From assembly GCA_028280635.1 (NCBI GenBank), contig JANQLM010000008.1, forward strand, positions 1 through 39,984: 39,984 nt of DNA, written 5' to 3'. Position numbers and translations under genes: made by a program. Below, piece after piece: positions 29,696 to 39,984 of the stretch. The DNA comes from Halieaceae bacterium (GTDB taxonomy: Bacteria; Pseudomonadota; Gammaproteobacteria; Pseudomonadales; Halieaceae). Numbering within the stretch: the stretch's first letter is position 1; each line of letters starts with the position of its first letter. The notes beneath the pieces were generated by a model. The model did no database searches, was not told where the DNA came from, and saw only the letters and a list, made by a program, of their open reading frames with translations.

Positions 29696-31102
29696 ATGTT
29701 AAAGGCCGTGCTTCTCTCCGGTGGTGTCGGCAGCCGCCTCTGGCCGGTGTCTCGTGAGGCTTACCCTAAACAGTTCCTGCCCCTTGCCAGCGACAACTCC
29801 ATGCTGGTGGACACCGTGGCACGGGTAGCGGGCATCGTCGATTCCAGCCCCCTGTATATCTGTAACGAGGAACACCGCTTTATCGTTGCTGAGCAGGTGC
29901 ATGAGCGCTATGCCGGCGAGATTGTTCTCGAACCCGTCGGCCGGAACACGGCGCCCGCCGTCGCCATCGCCGCATTGCGAGCTGTAGCAGAAGACGAGGC
30001 CGCGATGCTGCTGGTACTGCCGGCAGACCACCTGATCAGTGATACCCCGGCGTTCCTTGAGGCCGTCGGCACGGCATTGCAGCAGGCGCGTGCGGGCCGG
30101 CTGGTGACTTTTGGTGTTGTGCCGGATCGGCCGGAAACCGGCTATGGCTACATTCGCCGTGGCGATGCCCTGGACGCGGGCAGCTTTGCCATCGGTGAAT
30201 TCGTCGAGAAGCCTGATGCCGATACCGCCCGTGCCTACCTGGACAGCGGTGAGTACTACTGGAACAGCGGCATGTTCCTGCTCGGTGCGCGGATATACCT
30301 GGATGAGCTACAGCGCCTGGCCCCCGATATGGTCCGCGCCTGCGAGGCGGCCCTGGCCAGGGCGTCCACCGACCTGGATTTTGTCAGACTGGAGCGAGAG
30401 GCCTTTGAAGCTTGTCCGGCTGACTCCATTGACTACGCGGTCATGGAAAAGACCCAGCTCGGGGCCGTTGTGCCGCTGGATTGCGGCTGGAGCGACGTGG
30501 GGGCCTGGTCTGCTCTCTGGGAAGCGGGTCATGCCGACGGCAGCGGCAACGTGGTGCAGGGCGATGTATTGCTGGACGACGGCCGCGACAACTACATCAG
30601 GTCGGAGTCCCGGCTTGTCGCCGCCACCGGTGTGGAAAACCTGGTGGTGGTGGAGACCCCGGACGCGGTGTTGGTCGCGAACCGCGAGAGAGTCCAGAAC
30701 GTGAAGGCGCTGGTGACGGCCCTGAAGTCGGCGGAGCGCGACGAGGCACGGCTTCACGCCCGGGTGTATCGCCCCTGGGGCTCCTACGAATCGCTGATCA
30801 ACGGAGACCGCTTCCAGGTGAAGCGCATCGTGGTAAACCCGGGACAGAAGCTCTCGCTACAGAAGCACCACCACCGCGCTGAACACTGGATCGTGGTCAG
30901 TGGCACCGCTGAAGTGACTTGTGAGGACAAGGTCTTTATGCTGGGAGAGGATGAGTCGACGTACATTCCCCTCGGCCACAAGCACCGGCTCGTGAACCCG
31001 GGCAGGATTCCGCTGGAGCTGATCGAGGTCCAGTCCGGTTCCTACCTCGGCGAGGACGACATCGTACGTTTCGATGATATCTACGGTCGCAGCGGCGACT
31101 GA
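29696..31102 (+). CDS. manC: Mannose-1-phosphate guanylyltransferase / mannose-6-phosphate isomerase
   Basis: A 468-residue bifunctional enzyme (type II PMI-GMP, AlgA/ManC/CpsB family) that makes GDP-mannose from mannose-1-phosphate and interconverts fructose-6-P and mannose-6-P. The pyrophosphorylase signature LSGGVGSRLWPVSREAYPKQ is at the N-terminus, FVEKPD lies near residue 175, and the C-terminal cupin domain has NPGQKLSLQKHHHRAEHWIV. The ATG at 29696 has AAAGGA upstream. It leads the group manC-galU-phosphomannomutase. Confidence 0.94.
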   Translation: MLKAVLLSGGVGSRLWPVSREAYPKQFLPLASDNSMLVDTVARVAGIVDSSPLYICNEEHRFIVAEQVHERYAGEIVLEPVGRNTAPAVAIAALRAVAEDEAAMLLVLPADHLISDTPAFLEAVGTALQQARAGRLVTFGVVPDRPETGYGYIRRGDALDAGSFAIGEFVEKPDADTARAYLDSGEYYWNSGMFLLGARIYLDELQRLAPDMVRACEAALARASTDLDFVRLEREAFEACPADSIDYAVMEKTQLGAVVPLDCGWSDVGAWSALWEAGHADGSGNVVQGDVLLDDGRDNYIRSESRLVAATGVENLVVVETPDAVLVANRERVQNVKALVTALKSAERDEARLHARVYRPWGSYESLINGDRFQVKRIVVNPGQKLSLQKHHHRAEHWIVVSGTAEVTCEDKVFMLGEDESTYIPLGHKHRLVNPGRIPLELIEVQSGSYLGEDDIVRFDDIYGRSGD

Positions 31103-31139
31103 ACCCACCGAGGGCCCGCCAGGGGGCGGCTAAAAAAAC

Positions 31140-31161
31140 CTAGCCACGGACTAGCCACGGA
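31140..31161 (+). repeat. Tandem 11-bp repeat at the galU ribosome binding site
   Basis: CTAGCCACGGA occurs twice in direct succession (31140-31150 and 31151-31161). The second copy runs into the GGAG that serves galU. It probably arose by slippage. Confidence 0.6.
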
Positions 31162-31168
31162 GAGTGTG

Positions 31169-32002
31169 ATGATCAAGAAATGCCTGTTTCCGGTAGCGGG
31201 GTATGGGACCCGCTTCCTGCCCGCGACCAAAAGCATGCCCAAGGAAATGCTGCCGGTGGTCAACAAGCCACTGGTGCAGTACGGGGTCGAGGAAGCGATC
31301 GAGGCGGGCATGAACACCATTTCCTTCGTAACCGGCCGGGGCAAGCGCTCGATTGCCGATCATTTCGATATCAGCTACGAGCTGGAGCACCAGATCGCCG
31401 GCACCAGCAAGGAGGTCTACCTGGGCAGCATTCGCAACGTGCTGGAGCAGGGTGTGTTCACCATGGTGCGGCAGCGCGAGATGAAAGGGCTGGGCCACGC
31501 TATTCTCACCGGTGAGCCGCTGATCGGCAGCGAGCCTTTTGGCGTGGTGCTGTCCGATGACCTCTGTCTCAATGAAGACGGTCCCGGCGTGCTGGCCCAG
31601 ATGGCCGAGCTCTACACCCAGTTCCGCTGCAGCATCGTGGCCATCCAGGAAGTGCCGATGGACCAGGCCCACAAATACGGTGTGATCAAGGCGGAGGAGT
31701 TGAAGGACGGCCTGTACCGGGTGGATGACATGGTGGAAAAGCCACCGGAAGGCGAGGCGCCGTCGAACCTGGCGATTATCGGCCGCTACATTCTCACCCC
31801 GGACATTTTCGACATTATCCGGGAAACACCGCCGGGTAAGAATGGCGAAGTGCAGATTACCGATGCCCTGCTGACCCAGGCGAAGAAAGGCTGTGTCATG
31901 GCCTACAAGTTCAAGGGCCGCCGCTTTGACTGTGGCAGCGTCACCGGCTTCGTCGAGGCCACCAACTACGTGTTTGAGAACGTTTACGCGGACCCGGCAT
32001 GA
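31169..32002 (+). CDS. galU: UTP-glucose-1-phosphate uridylyltransferase
   Basis: A 277-residue enzyme making UDP-glucose from UTP and glucose-1-phosphate. The nucleotide-binding signature [20 protein letters not shown] is at the N-terminus; [25 protein letters not shown] and [20 protein letters not shown] follow. The ATG at 31169 has GGAG 6 nt upstream; a GTG codon just before it is an alternative. The stop overlaps the next gene by 4 nt (ATGA), implying coupled translation. Confidence 0.96.
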   Translation: MIKKCLFPVAGYGTRFLPATKSMPKEMLPVVNKPLVQYGVEEAIEAGMNTISFVTGRGKRSIADHFDISYELEHQIAGTSKEVYLGSIRNVLEQGVFTMVRQREMKGLGHAILTGEPLIGSEPFGVVLSDDLCLNEDGPGVLAQMAELYTQFRCSIVAIQEVPMDQAHKYGVIKAEELKDGLYRVDDMVEKPPEGEAPSNLAIIGRYILTPDIFDIIRETPPGKNGEVQITDALLTQAKKGCVMAYKFKGRRFDCGSVTGFVEATNYVFENVYADPA

Positions 32003-33348
32003 GCGAGCTTACCTGTTTCAAGGCCTACGACGTCCGGGGCCGCATCCCCGACCAGCTCAATGAGGAGATTGCCTACCGCATAGGCCGTGCCTACGCAGCG
32101 GTTATCAACCCTGGCAGCGTGGTGGTAGGGCACGATATCCGCCTCAGCAGCGAGGCTATCAAGGCTGCGTTGACCGAGGGCCTGCGGGATAGCGGCGTCG
32201 ATGTCTTCGACATCGGCCTGTGCGGCACTGAAGAGATCTACTTTGCCACCGATCACACCGGCGTCGGCGGCGGGATCGTGGTGACGGCGAGCCACAATCC
32301 CAAAGACTACAACGGCATGAAGTTCGTGCGCGCCGGCGCCCAGCCCATTAGCGGTGACAGCGGCCTGGTGGAGATTCGAGAGCTGGCCGAGGCCAACGCC
32401 TTTGCCGAGCCGGGCGAACGCGGCAACCTGCAGCCGATGGACACGTCGGCCGCCTACATCGAGCACCTGCTCTCCTACGTGGACCTGGACAAGCTCAAGC
32501 CACTCAAGCTGGTGGTCAATGCCGGCAACGGGGGTGCGGGGCTGGTGGTAGACCGCATACAGAGCAAGCTGCCCTTTGAGTTCATCAAACTGCTCAACGA
32601 GCCCGATGGCCATTTCCCCAACGGCGTGCCGAATCCGCTGCTGGTCGAAAACCGCGCGATTACCGCTGACGCGGTGCGGGAGCAGGGCGCGGACCTCGGG
32701 ATCGCCTGGGATGGAGATTTTGATCGTTGTTTCTTCTTCGACGAGCGCGGAGAGTTTGTCGAGGGCTATTACCTGGTGGGCCTGCTGGCGGAGGCATTCC
32801 TTAGCCGTGGCGGTGGTGGCAAGGTGGTGCACGACCCGCGCCTCACCTGGAACACCCTGGATGTGGTCTCAAAGCTGGGCGGAGAAGCCGTGCAGAGCAA
32901 GACCGGACACGCCTTTATCAAGGAGCGCATGCGCGCCGAGAATGCGGTCTACGGTGGCGAGATGAGCGCTCATCATTATTTCCGTGACTTTGCCTACTGT
33001 GACAGCGGCATGATTCCCTGGCTGCTGGTGGCCGGGCTGGTATGCGAGCGGGGGGCGCCGCTGTCGGCGCTGGTGGCCGAGCGCATGGCCGCTTATCCCT
33101 GCAGCGGCGAAATCAACCGCCAGGTGGAGGATCCCGCGGCTTTGCTGTCCCAGATGGAGCAGCGCTACGCGGCGGGTGCGGACAGCGTCGACCACACCGA
33201 TGGGCTGAGTGTCAGCTTCGCGGAATGGCGCTTCAACCTGCGCATGTCCAATACGGAACCGGTGGTCAGGCTTAACGTGGAAAGCCGCGGCGACGAGGCG
33301 CTGATGCGTGATAAGACCGCGGAGCTGCTGGCGCTGATCGACGCCTGA
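31999..33348 (+). CDS. Phosphomannomutase / phosphoglucomutase
   Basis: A 449-residue alpha-D-phosphohexomutase of the ManB/CpsG/AlgC group, interconverting hexose-6-phosphate and hexose-1-phosphate for GDP-mannose and UDP-glucose synthesis. The phosphoserine is Ser98 in [15 protein letters not shown]; the metal-binding loop is DGDFDR (238-243); the sugar-specificity loop is GEMSAHHYF (from 320); the phosphate-binding loop is [12 protein letters not shown]. It overlaps galU by 4 nt and gives this operon a complete route from hexose phosphate to both nucleotide sugars. Whether mannose or glucose phosphate is preferred cannot be read from the sequence. Confidence 0.94.
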   Translation: MSELTCFKAYDVRGRIPDQLNEEIAYRIGRAYAAVINPGSVVVGHDIRLSSEAIKAALTEGLRDSGVDVFDIGLCGTEEIYFATDHTGVGGGIVVTASHNPKDYNGMKFVRAGAQPISGDSGLVEIRELAEANAFAEPGERGNLQPMDTSAAYIEHLLSYVDLDKLKPLKLVVNAGNGGAGLVVDRIQSKLPFEFIKLLNEPDGHFPNGVPNPLLVENRAITADAVREQGADLGIAWDGDFDRCFFFDERGEFVEGYYLVGLLAEAFLSRGGGGKVVHDPRLTWNTLDVVSKLGGEAVQSKTGHAFIKERMRAENAVYGGEMSAHHYFRDFAYCDSGMIPWLLVAGLVCERGAPLSALVAERMAAYPCSGEINRQVEDPAALLSQMEQRYAAGADSVDHTDGLSVSFAEWRFNLRMSNTEPVVRLNVESRGDEALMRDKTAELLALIDA

Positions 33349-33366
33349 GCAGACGGCAGGGCACCC

Positions 33367-34644
33367 CTAGAGCCGGCCGTCGACCAGCTCCGAGGGCAGG
33401 ATGTAGGTGGCGTCATAGAGTACACCGCCCTCACGGCAATAGGCCCGGATCTGCTCGGCCCCCAGTGACCTGAACGCATCGTGGCCCACCGCCAGGATGA
33501 CCGCCTCGTAATTTCCGGCTGGCGCCTCGACCAGTTCAAGCCCCAGATCGCGCTGTGCTTCCTCTGCATCGACCAGGGGGTCCCATACGCTGACCCGGGC
33601 ATTGCAACTGGCCAGGTCGGAGATGATATCGGCGACCAGGGTGTTGCGGATATCGCTGCAATTGGGCTTGAAGGCCACACCCATCACCAGGATCTCGGCA
33701 TCGACCACGTGCAGTCTGCGCTGGGTCATCATGTGCATGACCTCGGCGGCGACCTGCTTGCCAATTTGGTCATTGAGCCGCCGGCTGGCGGAAATGATCT
33801 CCGGGAAGTAGCCGGCCTGGTTGGCGCGATGCACGAGGTAGTAGGGGTCAACACCGATGCAGTGGCCGCCGACCAAGCCCGGGCGAAAGGGCAGGAAGTT
33901 CCACTTGCTGCCGGCGGCGGCCAGCACTTCTTCGGTATCGATCTCCAACTGCTTGAAGATCTGGGCGAACTCGTTGGTCAGCGCAATGTTCACGTCGCGC
34001 TGGGTATTCTCGATGACCTTGGCGGCTTCAGCCACCCGGATACCGCTCACCGGGAAGGTGCCGGCGGTAACGATACGGCGGTACAGCGCGTCCACCGCGT
34101 CCGCGGTTTCAGGTGTGGACCCGGAGGTAATCTTGACGATGTCGGTAAGTTTGCGCTCCGCGTCACCGGGATTGATCCGCTCCGGGCTGTAGCCCACAAA
34201 AAAATCTTCGTTAAAGGTGAGACCCGATGCCCGCTCTAAGATGGGAACGCAGTATTCCTCGGTGCAGCCCGGATACACCGTGGATTCGTAAATCACGATG
34301 TTCCCGGACTTGAGTGCTTCGCCGATCATACCGCTGGCGGCTCCGAGGGGATGCAGGTCAGGCCGCCGGTCCGGGTCGATGGGTGTCGGCACCGTGACGA
34401 TGTAAATGTCATGGTCTTCCAGCGTGGCGGTGTCGGTACTGAAGCGGGCGGCGGTGTCTTCCAGCTCCGCGGCCGGAACTTCACCGGTGCTGTCCTGACC
34501 ATCCTGCAACTGCGCCACTCGCTCGGGATTGATATCAAAGCCCAATGTGGGATGGTGCCTGGCCAGCGCCAGAGTCAGCGGCAGGCCGACGTAGCCCAGG
34601 CCCAGCACGGCCACTCGCTGCTCGCTGGCGGTGGGCTTAATCAT
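33367..34644 (-). CDS. UDP-N-acetylhexosamine 6-dehydrogenase (TviB/WbpA-like)
   Basis: A 425-residue NAD-dependent nucleotide-sugar dehydrogenase that oxidises UDP-GlcNAc or UDP-GalNAc to the uronic acid. The Rossmann motif VAVLGLGYVGLPLTLALA is at the N-terminus; the catalytic Cys262 is in LVGGHCIGVDPYYL and the active Lys209 in AEAAKVIENTQRD. MGVAFKPNCSDIRN marks the C-terminal UDP-binding domain. The sequence resembles TviB and WbpO/WbpA more than UDP-glucose dehydrogenase. Its start overlaps the end of pgi by 8 nt. It converges on the phosphomannomutase gene. Confidence 0.92.
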   Translation of the reverse strand: MIKPTASEQRVAVLGLGYVGLPLTLALARHHPTLGFDINPERVAQLQDGQDSTGEVPAAELEDTAARFSTDTATLEDHDIYIVTVPTPIDPDRRPDLHPLGAASGMIGEALKSGNIVIYESTVYPGCTEEYCVPILERASGLTFNEDFFVGYSPERINPGDAERKLTDIVKITSGSTPETADAVDALYRRIVTAGTFPVSGIRVAEAAKVIENTQRDVNIALTNEFAQIFKQLEIDTEEVLAAAGSKWNFLPFRPGLVGGHCIGVDPYYLVHRANQAGYFPEIISASRRLNDQIGKQVAAEVMHMMTQRRLHVVDAEILVMGVAFKPNCSDIRNTLVADIISDLASCNARVSVWDPLVDAEEAQRDLGLELVEAPAGNYEAVILAVGHDAFRSLGAEQIRAYCREGGVLYDATYILPSELVDGRL

Positions 34645-36289
34645 GGCGTACCCCGGCTAGCGCGGCGTCGGTGGAAGGGTCGAAACTCTGGCCCGAGCCA
34701 TCCAGGGCGGCAAAAATCTCTGCGCCCATCTCCTTGCCCAGTTCCACGCCCCATTGGTCAAAGGAATTGATCTGCCAGATTCGGCCGCTGCAAAAAGTCT
34801 TGTGCTCATAAAGCGCCAGCAGGGCGCCGAGGCTGTAGGGTGTCAGCGCATCGCAGCTCAGGGTCGAGCTGGGACGGTTGCCGGGTATCACCAGGTGCGG
34901 CGCCAGCTCCGCGGCGCGCACGGGGTCCGCGCCGCGGCCTTCCAGCGAGCGCTGCGATGCCTCGAGGTCGCGGCCCACCATCAGGGCGCGCATCTGGCTC
35001 AAGCCATTCGCCAGCAGCCTGGACTTGCCCTCGGAGGCTCCCGCGGCCCCGGGGATGAGAATGAAATCCACCGGGCACAGTACGGTGCCCTGGTGCAGCA
35101 ACTGGTGGAAGGAGTGCTGGCCGTTGGTGCCGACATCACCCCAGAGAATGGGAGCGGTGTCGTAGCCCAGCCTCTGGCCCCGGTGATTCACCGATTTACC
35201 GTTGCTTTCCATGGAAAGCTGTTGCAGGAAAGCCGGCAGGTAGGCGAGCCGTTGCTGGTAGGGGATCACGGCATGCACTCGGGCGCCCATGAAGTTCACG
35301 TACCAGACCTCCAGCAGGCTCAGCCACAGGGGCATATTGTCCCTGGCTTGGGCGTTGCGGAAATGTTGGTCCATGGCGTCGGCCCCCGCCAGCAGCTCTT
35401 CGAAACGCGGCATGCCAATGGCGAAGGCAATGCTCCAGCCGATGGCGGACCACAGCGAATAGCGTCCACCCACCCAATCCCACAGGGGCAGGATGTTGGC
35501 TTCGGGGATGCCGAAATCGCGGGCCGCTTCCAGGTTGGTGCTGACTGCCAGGAAGTGCTGCGCCAGTCCTTCCTCCGGGATGCCTGCATCCAGCACCCAC
35601 TGTCGCGCGGCGCGGGCGTTGTAGAGCGTCTCTTCCGTTCGCAGTGTCTTCGAGCAGATGATGAACAGGGTGCTGTGCGGGTCCAGCCCCGTGAGCACGG
35701 CATCCAGGTCGTCCGGGTCGACGTTGGCGCAGAATCGCACGTCGATGCCGGGCACCCAGTAGCTGCGCAGGGCTTCGACGACCATGCGCGGCCCGAGATC
35801 AGAGCCGCCGATCCCGATATTGACGATGGTCTTGATGCGCTCGCCGCCGTGGCCCATATGCCGGCCGTCGTGAACGCGCTGCACCCACTCACCCATGCGC
35901 GCTCTGCAGTCAGCTACATCGGCATACTCCTGTTCCAGGCCCGGCGGCGCCTCCTGCGCCCGCAACAGGGTGTGCAGTACGGCGCGTCCTTCGGTGTGAT
36001 TGAGCGGAGTGGCGCTGAACAGTGCGTTGCGGTCTTCCAGCACGCCGGCGGCGCCGGCGAGTTCCAGCAGGGTGGCTGCACTCTCGTCCTGCAGCAGGTG
36101 TCGGGAGAAATCCAGTCGCCAGCCGGCGGCCTCAACACCAAATCGCTCCACCCTCGTCGGGTCTTGCTCAAGCAGGGATGCGATGGCGACCTGGCGGTCT
36201 TGTTCCGCCAGCGCCTCCAGCTTGCCGGCGATGGCGGGGTGGGGGAAGTGCGCCATTCCGGCGCTCGATGCTGTCATTGCCGCATCCAT
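34637..36289 (-). CDS. pgi: Glucose-6-phosphate isomerase
   Basis: A 550-residue enzyme interconverting glucose-6-P and fructose-6-P, close to the E. coli length (549). Conserved segments are IGIGGSDLGPRMVVEALR (about 158), GGRYSLWSAIGW (274), MESNGKSV (360, with the catalytic Glu361) and the signature GTNGQHSFHQLLHQGT (387, with His391). ATGs at 36289 and 36277 are both possible starts. It lies 50 nt after ispB, and its stop overlaps the start of the dehydrogenase gene by 8 nt. It supplies fructose-6-P to ManC. Confidence 0.97.
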   Translation of the reverse strand: MDAAMTASSAGMAHFPHPAIAGKLEALAEQDRQVAIASLLEQDPTRVERFGVEAAGWRLDFSRHLLQDESAATLLELAGAAGVLEDRNALFSATPLNHTEGRAVLHTLLRAQEAPPGLEQEYADVADCRARMGEWVQRVHDGRHMGHGGERIKTIVNIGIGGSDLGPRMVVEALRSYWVPGIDVRFCANVDPDDLDAVLTGLDPHSTLFIICSKTLRTEETLYNARAARQWVLDAGIPEEGLAQHFLAVSTNLEAARDFGIPEANILPLWDWVGGRYSLWSAIGWSIAFAIGMPRFEELLAGADAMDQHFRNAQARDNMPLWLSLLEVWYVNFMGARVHAVIPYQQRLAYLPAFLQQLSMESNGKSVNHRGQRLGYDTAPILWGDVGTNGQHSFHQLLHQGTVLCPVDFILIPGAAGASEGKSRLLANGLSQMRALMVGRDLEASQRSLEGRGADPVRAAELAPHLVIPGNRPSSTLSCDALTPYSLGALLALYEHKTFCSGRIWQINSFDQWGVELGKEMGAEIFAALDGSGQSFDPSTDAALAGVRHD

Positions 36290-36339
36290 GAACGTTTTGG
36301 CGGAGTATAAGAAGCGCCCACGGGCAGCGCAATTGAAGG

Positions 36340-37335
36340 CTAGTGATCCCGCGCCAGGGCGAGATGGGCAATGGCTGCCATGGCGTCCCGAGCGTCATTG
36401 GCTGGCAGGCACTCCAGTGCCGCCAGGGCACTGGCCTGGTATTCCGCCGCCAGCTTGCGGGCGTAGTCCAGGGAGCCGTTGCGTCGTACTGCAGCCAGCA
36501 CGGCGTCGATCTCACTGGCACTCTTGTCGCGAATAGCGCGGGTCACCAGCGCCTGCTCGTCACTATAGCCGTGCTTTAGCACGTGGATCAGCGGCAGGGT
36601 GGGTTTGCCCTCGTTCAGGTCGTCGCCGACGTTCTTGCCCATTACGGCAGGGTCACCTTCATAGTCGAGCACGTCGTCGATGATCTGGAAGGCAATACCC
36701 GTGTGCTGTCCGAAATCCGCCAGTGGCCGGCCGAACTCTTCGGTGCGGCCGCACAGGGCGCTGGCACCGTAGCAGGCCGAGGCAAACAGGATCGCCGTCT
36801 TGCGGCGGATCACATCCATGTAGTCATCTTCGCTGGTGGTGGGGTCGCCGGCGCGCACCAGCTGCAGCACTTCGCCGGCGGCGATTTCATTGGTGGTGTT
36901 AGCCATGTCGCGCATGATGTCCATGTCGCCGATGGCCACCATCAGCTGGAAGGCGCGGGAGTAGAGGAAGTCGCCCACCAGCACGCTGGGGGCGTTTCCA
37001 AACTCGGCGTTGGCTGTCGGCCGCCCCCGGCGCAGTGCTGACAGGTCCACGACGTCGTCGTGCAGCAGGGTGGCGGTGTGAATAAACTCCACTACGGCAG
37101 CGAACCTGATGTGGTCCTCGCCCTGGTAACCGCAGCACTTCGCAGCCAGCAGGGCCAGCAGGGGCCGCAGGCGTTTGCCACCGGCCTCGACGATATAGTG
37201 CCCGATGTTCTCCACCAGCCCCACGTCCGATTCCAGGTTGGCTACGATTAGCGCGTTCACGGCCTCGACCTCGTCGAGCACCGGTGCGCGGATAGCTTCG
37301 ATAGGCGATTCAGGGGTGTTGGACGGTGCTAACAT
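36340..37335 (-). CDS. ispB: Octaprenyl diphosphate synthase
   Basis: A 331-residue trans-polyprenyl diphosphate synthase that makes the side chain of ubiquinone or menaquinone. The first aspartate motif DDVVDLSALRRG starts at residue 93, the second is IIDDVLDYEGD at about 218, and AGGKRLRPLL lies at 51. It is divergent from rplU, the usual arrangement in Gammaproteobacteria. On the - strand TATATT (37368-37363) is a possible -10, with a weak -35 17 bp away. The product chain length is assigned by similarity, not by direct reading. Confidence 0.94.
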   Translation of the reverse strand: MLAPSNTPESPIEAIRAPVLDEVEAVNALIVANLESDVGLVENIGHYIVEAGGKRLRPLLALLAAKCCGYQGEDHIRFAAVVEFIHTATLLHDDVVDLSALRRGRPTANAEFGNAPSVLVGDFLYSRAFQLMVAIGDMDIMRDMANTTNEIAAGEVLQLVRAGDPTTSEDDYMDVIRRKTAILFASACYGASALCGRTEEFGRPLADFGQHTGIAFQIIDDVLDYEGDPAVMGKNVGDDLNEGKPTLPLIHVLKHGYSDEQALVTRAIRDKSASEIDAVLAAVRRNGSLDYARKLAAEYQASALAALECLPANDARDAMAAIAHLALARDH

Positions 37336-37405
37336 GCGGTTTTTTCGGCTCCCGGGCTGCGTAATATAGTGGTTCGTAAGTCATTGTGACATATAGAATT
37401 AGCGC

Positions 37406-37434
37406 TTGCCTGCACTGGTCAAAACCAGTAAACT
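37406..37434 (+). promoter_or_regulatory. rplU promoter with a palindromic spacer
   Basis: TTGCCT (37406-37411) is 17 bp from TAAACT (37429-37434). The spacer contains a perfect inverted repeat, ACTGGT (37414-37419) / ACCAGT (37424-37429), around CAAA, placed where a repressor would block polymerase. The promoter is plausible; the operator role is inference. Confidence 0.55.
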
Positions 37435-37448
37435 CGCCGCCCTCGAGA

Positions 37449-37467
37449 GTCAGGGCTGAGCCCTGAC
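37449..37467 (+). other. 5' leader hairpin of the rplU mRNA
   Basis: GTCAGGGC (37449-37456) pairs perfectly with GCCCTGAC (37460-37467) around TGA, only about 8 nt after the predicted start site. A smaller stem, CCCGC (37532-37536) / GCGGG (37545-37549), lies later in the 150-nt leader. No T-run follows either. They could stabilise the transcript or regulate rplU. Confidence 0.5.
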
Positions 37468-37589
37468 CCTTCGATATGGCAGCACCTCCAAGAAGAGCGC
37501 TGCAGTAGAAAGCCCAGTGCCGAGCTCTGCCCCCGCGTCAGTCTGCGGGCCATAAACGACAGCGAGACGGCGAACTAGAGGAAGCGACA

Positions 37590-37901
37590 ATGTACGCAGT
37601 AATTGAAAGCGGTGGCAAGCAGCACCGCGTCGAAGAGGGCGAAACCCTCAAGCTGGAAAAGATTGAAGCACCCACCGGAGACAGCATCGAATTCGATCGC
37701 GTCCTGATGGTTGGCAGCGGCGAAGACGTGAAGATCGGCACGCCGCTGGTGGATGGTGGCAAGGTAACCGCCGAAGTGGTTTCCCATGGCCGCCACGAGA
37801 AAGTGAAGATCATCAAGTTCAACCGCCGCAAGCACCACCGCAAGCAGGCGGGCCACCGTCAGTGGTACACCGAGGTCAAGATTACCGGCATCAGCGGCTG
37901 A
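37590..37901 (+). CDS. rplU: 50S ribosomal protein L21
   Basis: A 103-residue L21 with the same length as in E. coli. It begins [20 protein letters not shown] and ends with the basic region [27 protein letters not shown] precedes the ATG. Followed by rpmA after 47 nt. Confidence 0.98.
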   Translation: MYAVIESGGKQHRVEEGETLKLEKIEAPTGDSIEFDRVLMVGSGEDVKIGTPLVDGGKVTAEVVSHGRHEKVKIIKFNRRKHHRKQAGHRQWYTEVKITGISG

Positions 37902-37948
37902 TCGGGAACCTGACCGAGAGATACACCTGGAGATTTAGGAGATAGACA

Positions 37949-39984
<2,036 letters not shown>

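Noticed and set aside
31103-31139. A terminator between manC and galU
   Set aside because: There is a short CCGCC/GGCGG stem, but it is followed by an A-run instead of T, so it is not an intrinsic terminator on the + strand; on the - strand the T-run precedes the stem.
34754-36310. A 518-codon open frame antisense to pgi
   Set aside because: It lies wholly over a well-conserved pgi, has no recognisable domains, and its composition is what the GC-rich codon bias of pgi produces on the other strand.

Overview
This is a GC-rich chromosomal segment from a gammaproteobacterium. It is built almost entirely of core genes: the S10, spc and alpha ribosomal-protein operons in the order known from Escherichia coli, then uvrA / yajR-like MFS / ssb, fabA-fabB, and ispB divergent from rplU-rpmA-obgE-proB. 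The protein sequences, the uvrA-MFS-ssb order and a dispersed type of palindromic repeat near the left edge suggest a marine lineage such as Halieaceae/Cellvibrionales. That placement is inference. I saw no tRNA or rRNA gene, CRISPR array, insertion sequence, prophage or defence system.

Layout. (1) 1-148 is the 3' end of tuf, closed by a strong terminator. (2) 149-5000 breaks the usual tuf-rpsJ junction. It holds a 120-bp imperfect palindrome, a P2-like cation-transporting P-type ATPase (-), a DUF501 protein (-) and a membrane-anchored alpha/beta-hydrolase-like protein (+). (3) 5064-15968 is the S10-spc block, rpsJ to rpmJ, starting from a near-consensus sigma-70 promoter followed by a terminator-like leader hairpin. 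(4) 15988-19226 is the alpha block (rpsM, rpsK, rpsD, rpoA, rplQ) with its own promoter and a terminal hairpin. (5) 19246-27762 holds a DUF6498-like membrane protein, uvrA (-), a YajR-type MFS transporter, ssb, an RmlD-fold protein lacking the usual catalytic residues, moaB and moeA. (6) 27747-29495 is fabA-fabB (-). (7) 29696-36289 is a nucleotide-sugar supply group: manC, galU and a phosphomannomutase gene on +, and pgi and a UDP-HexNAc 6-dehydrogenase gene on -. (8) 36340-39984 is ispB (-), then rplU, rpmA, obgE and the 5' end of proB (+).

How the genes fit together. The left half makes ribosomes, the SecY channel and the RNA polymerase alpha subunit. The right half combines DNA repair (UvrA, SSB), molybdenum cofactor synthesis (MoaB, MoeA), unsaturated fatty acid synthesis (FabA, FabB), sugar-nucleotide precursors for surface polysaccharide, the quinone side chain (IspB), ribosome assembly (L21, L27, Obg) and proline synthesis (ProB).

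No clearly new multi-gene system is visible. The best leads are regulatory RNA candidates (the S10 leader hairpin, the structured rpsJ-rplC and rpsM-rpsK spacers, the rplU leader), the palindromic repeat, the ATPase with an altered ion-site signature, and the degenerate RmlD-like protein next to ssb.
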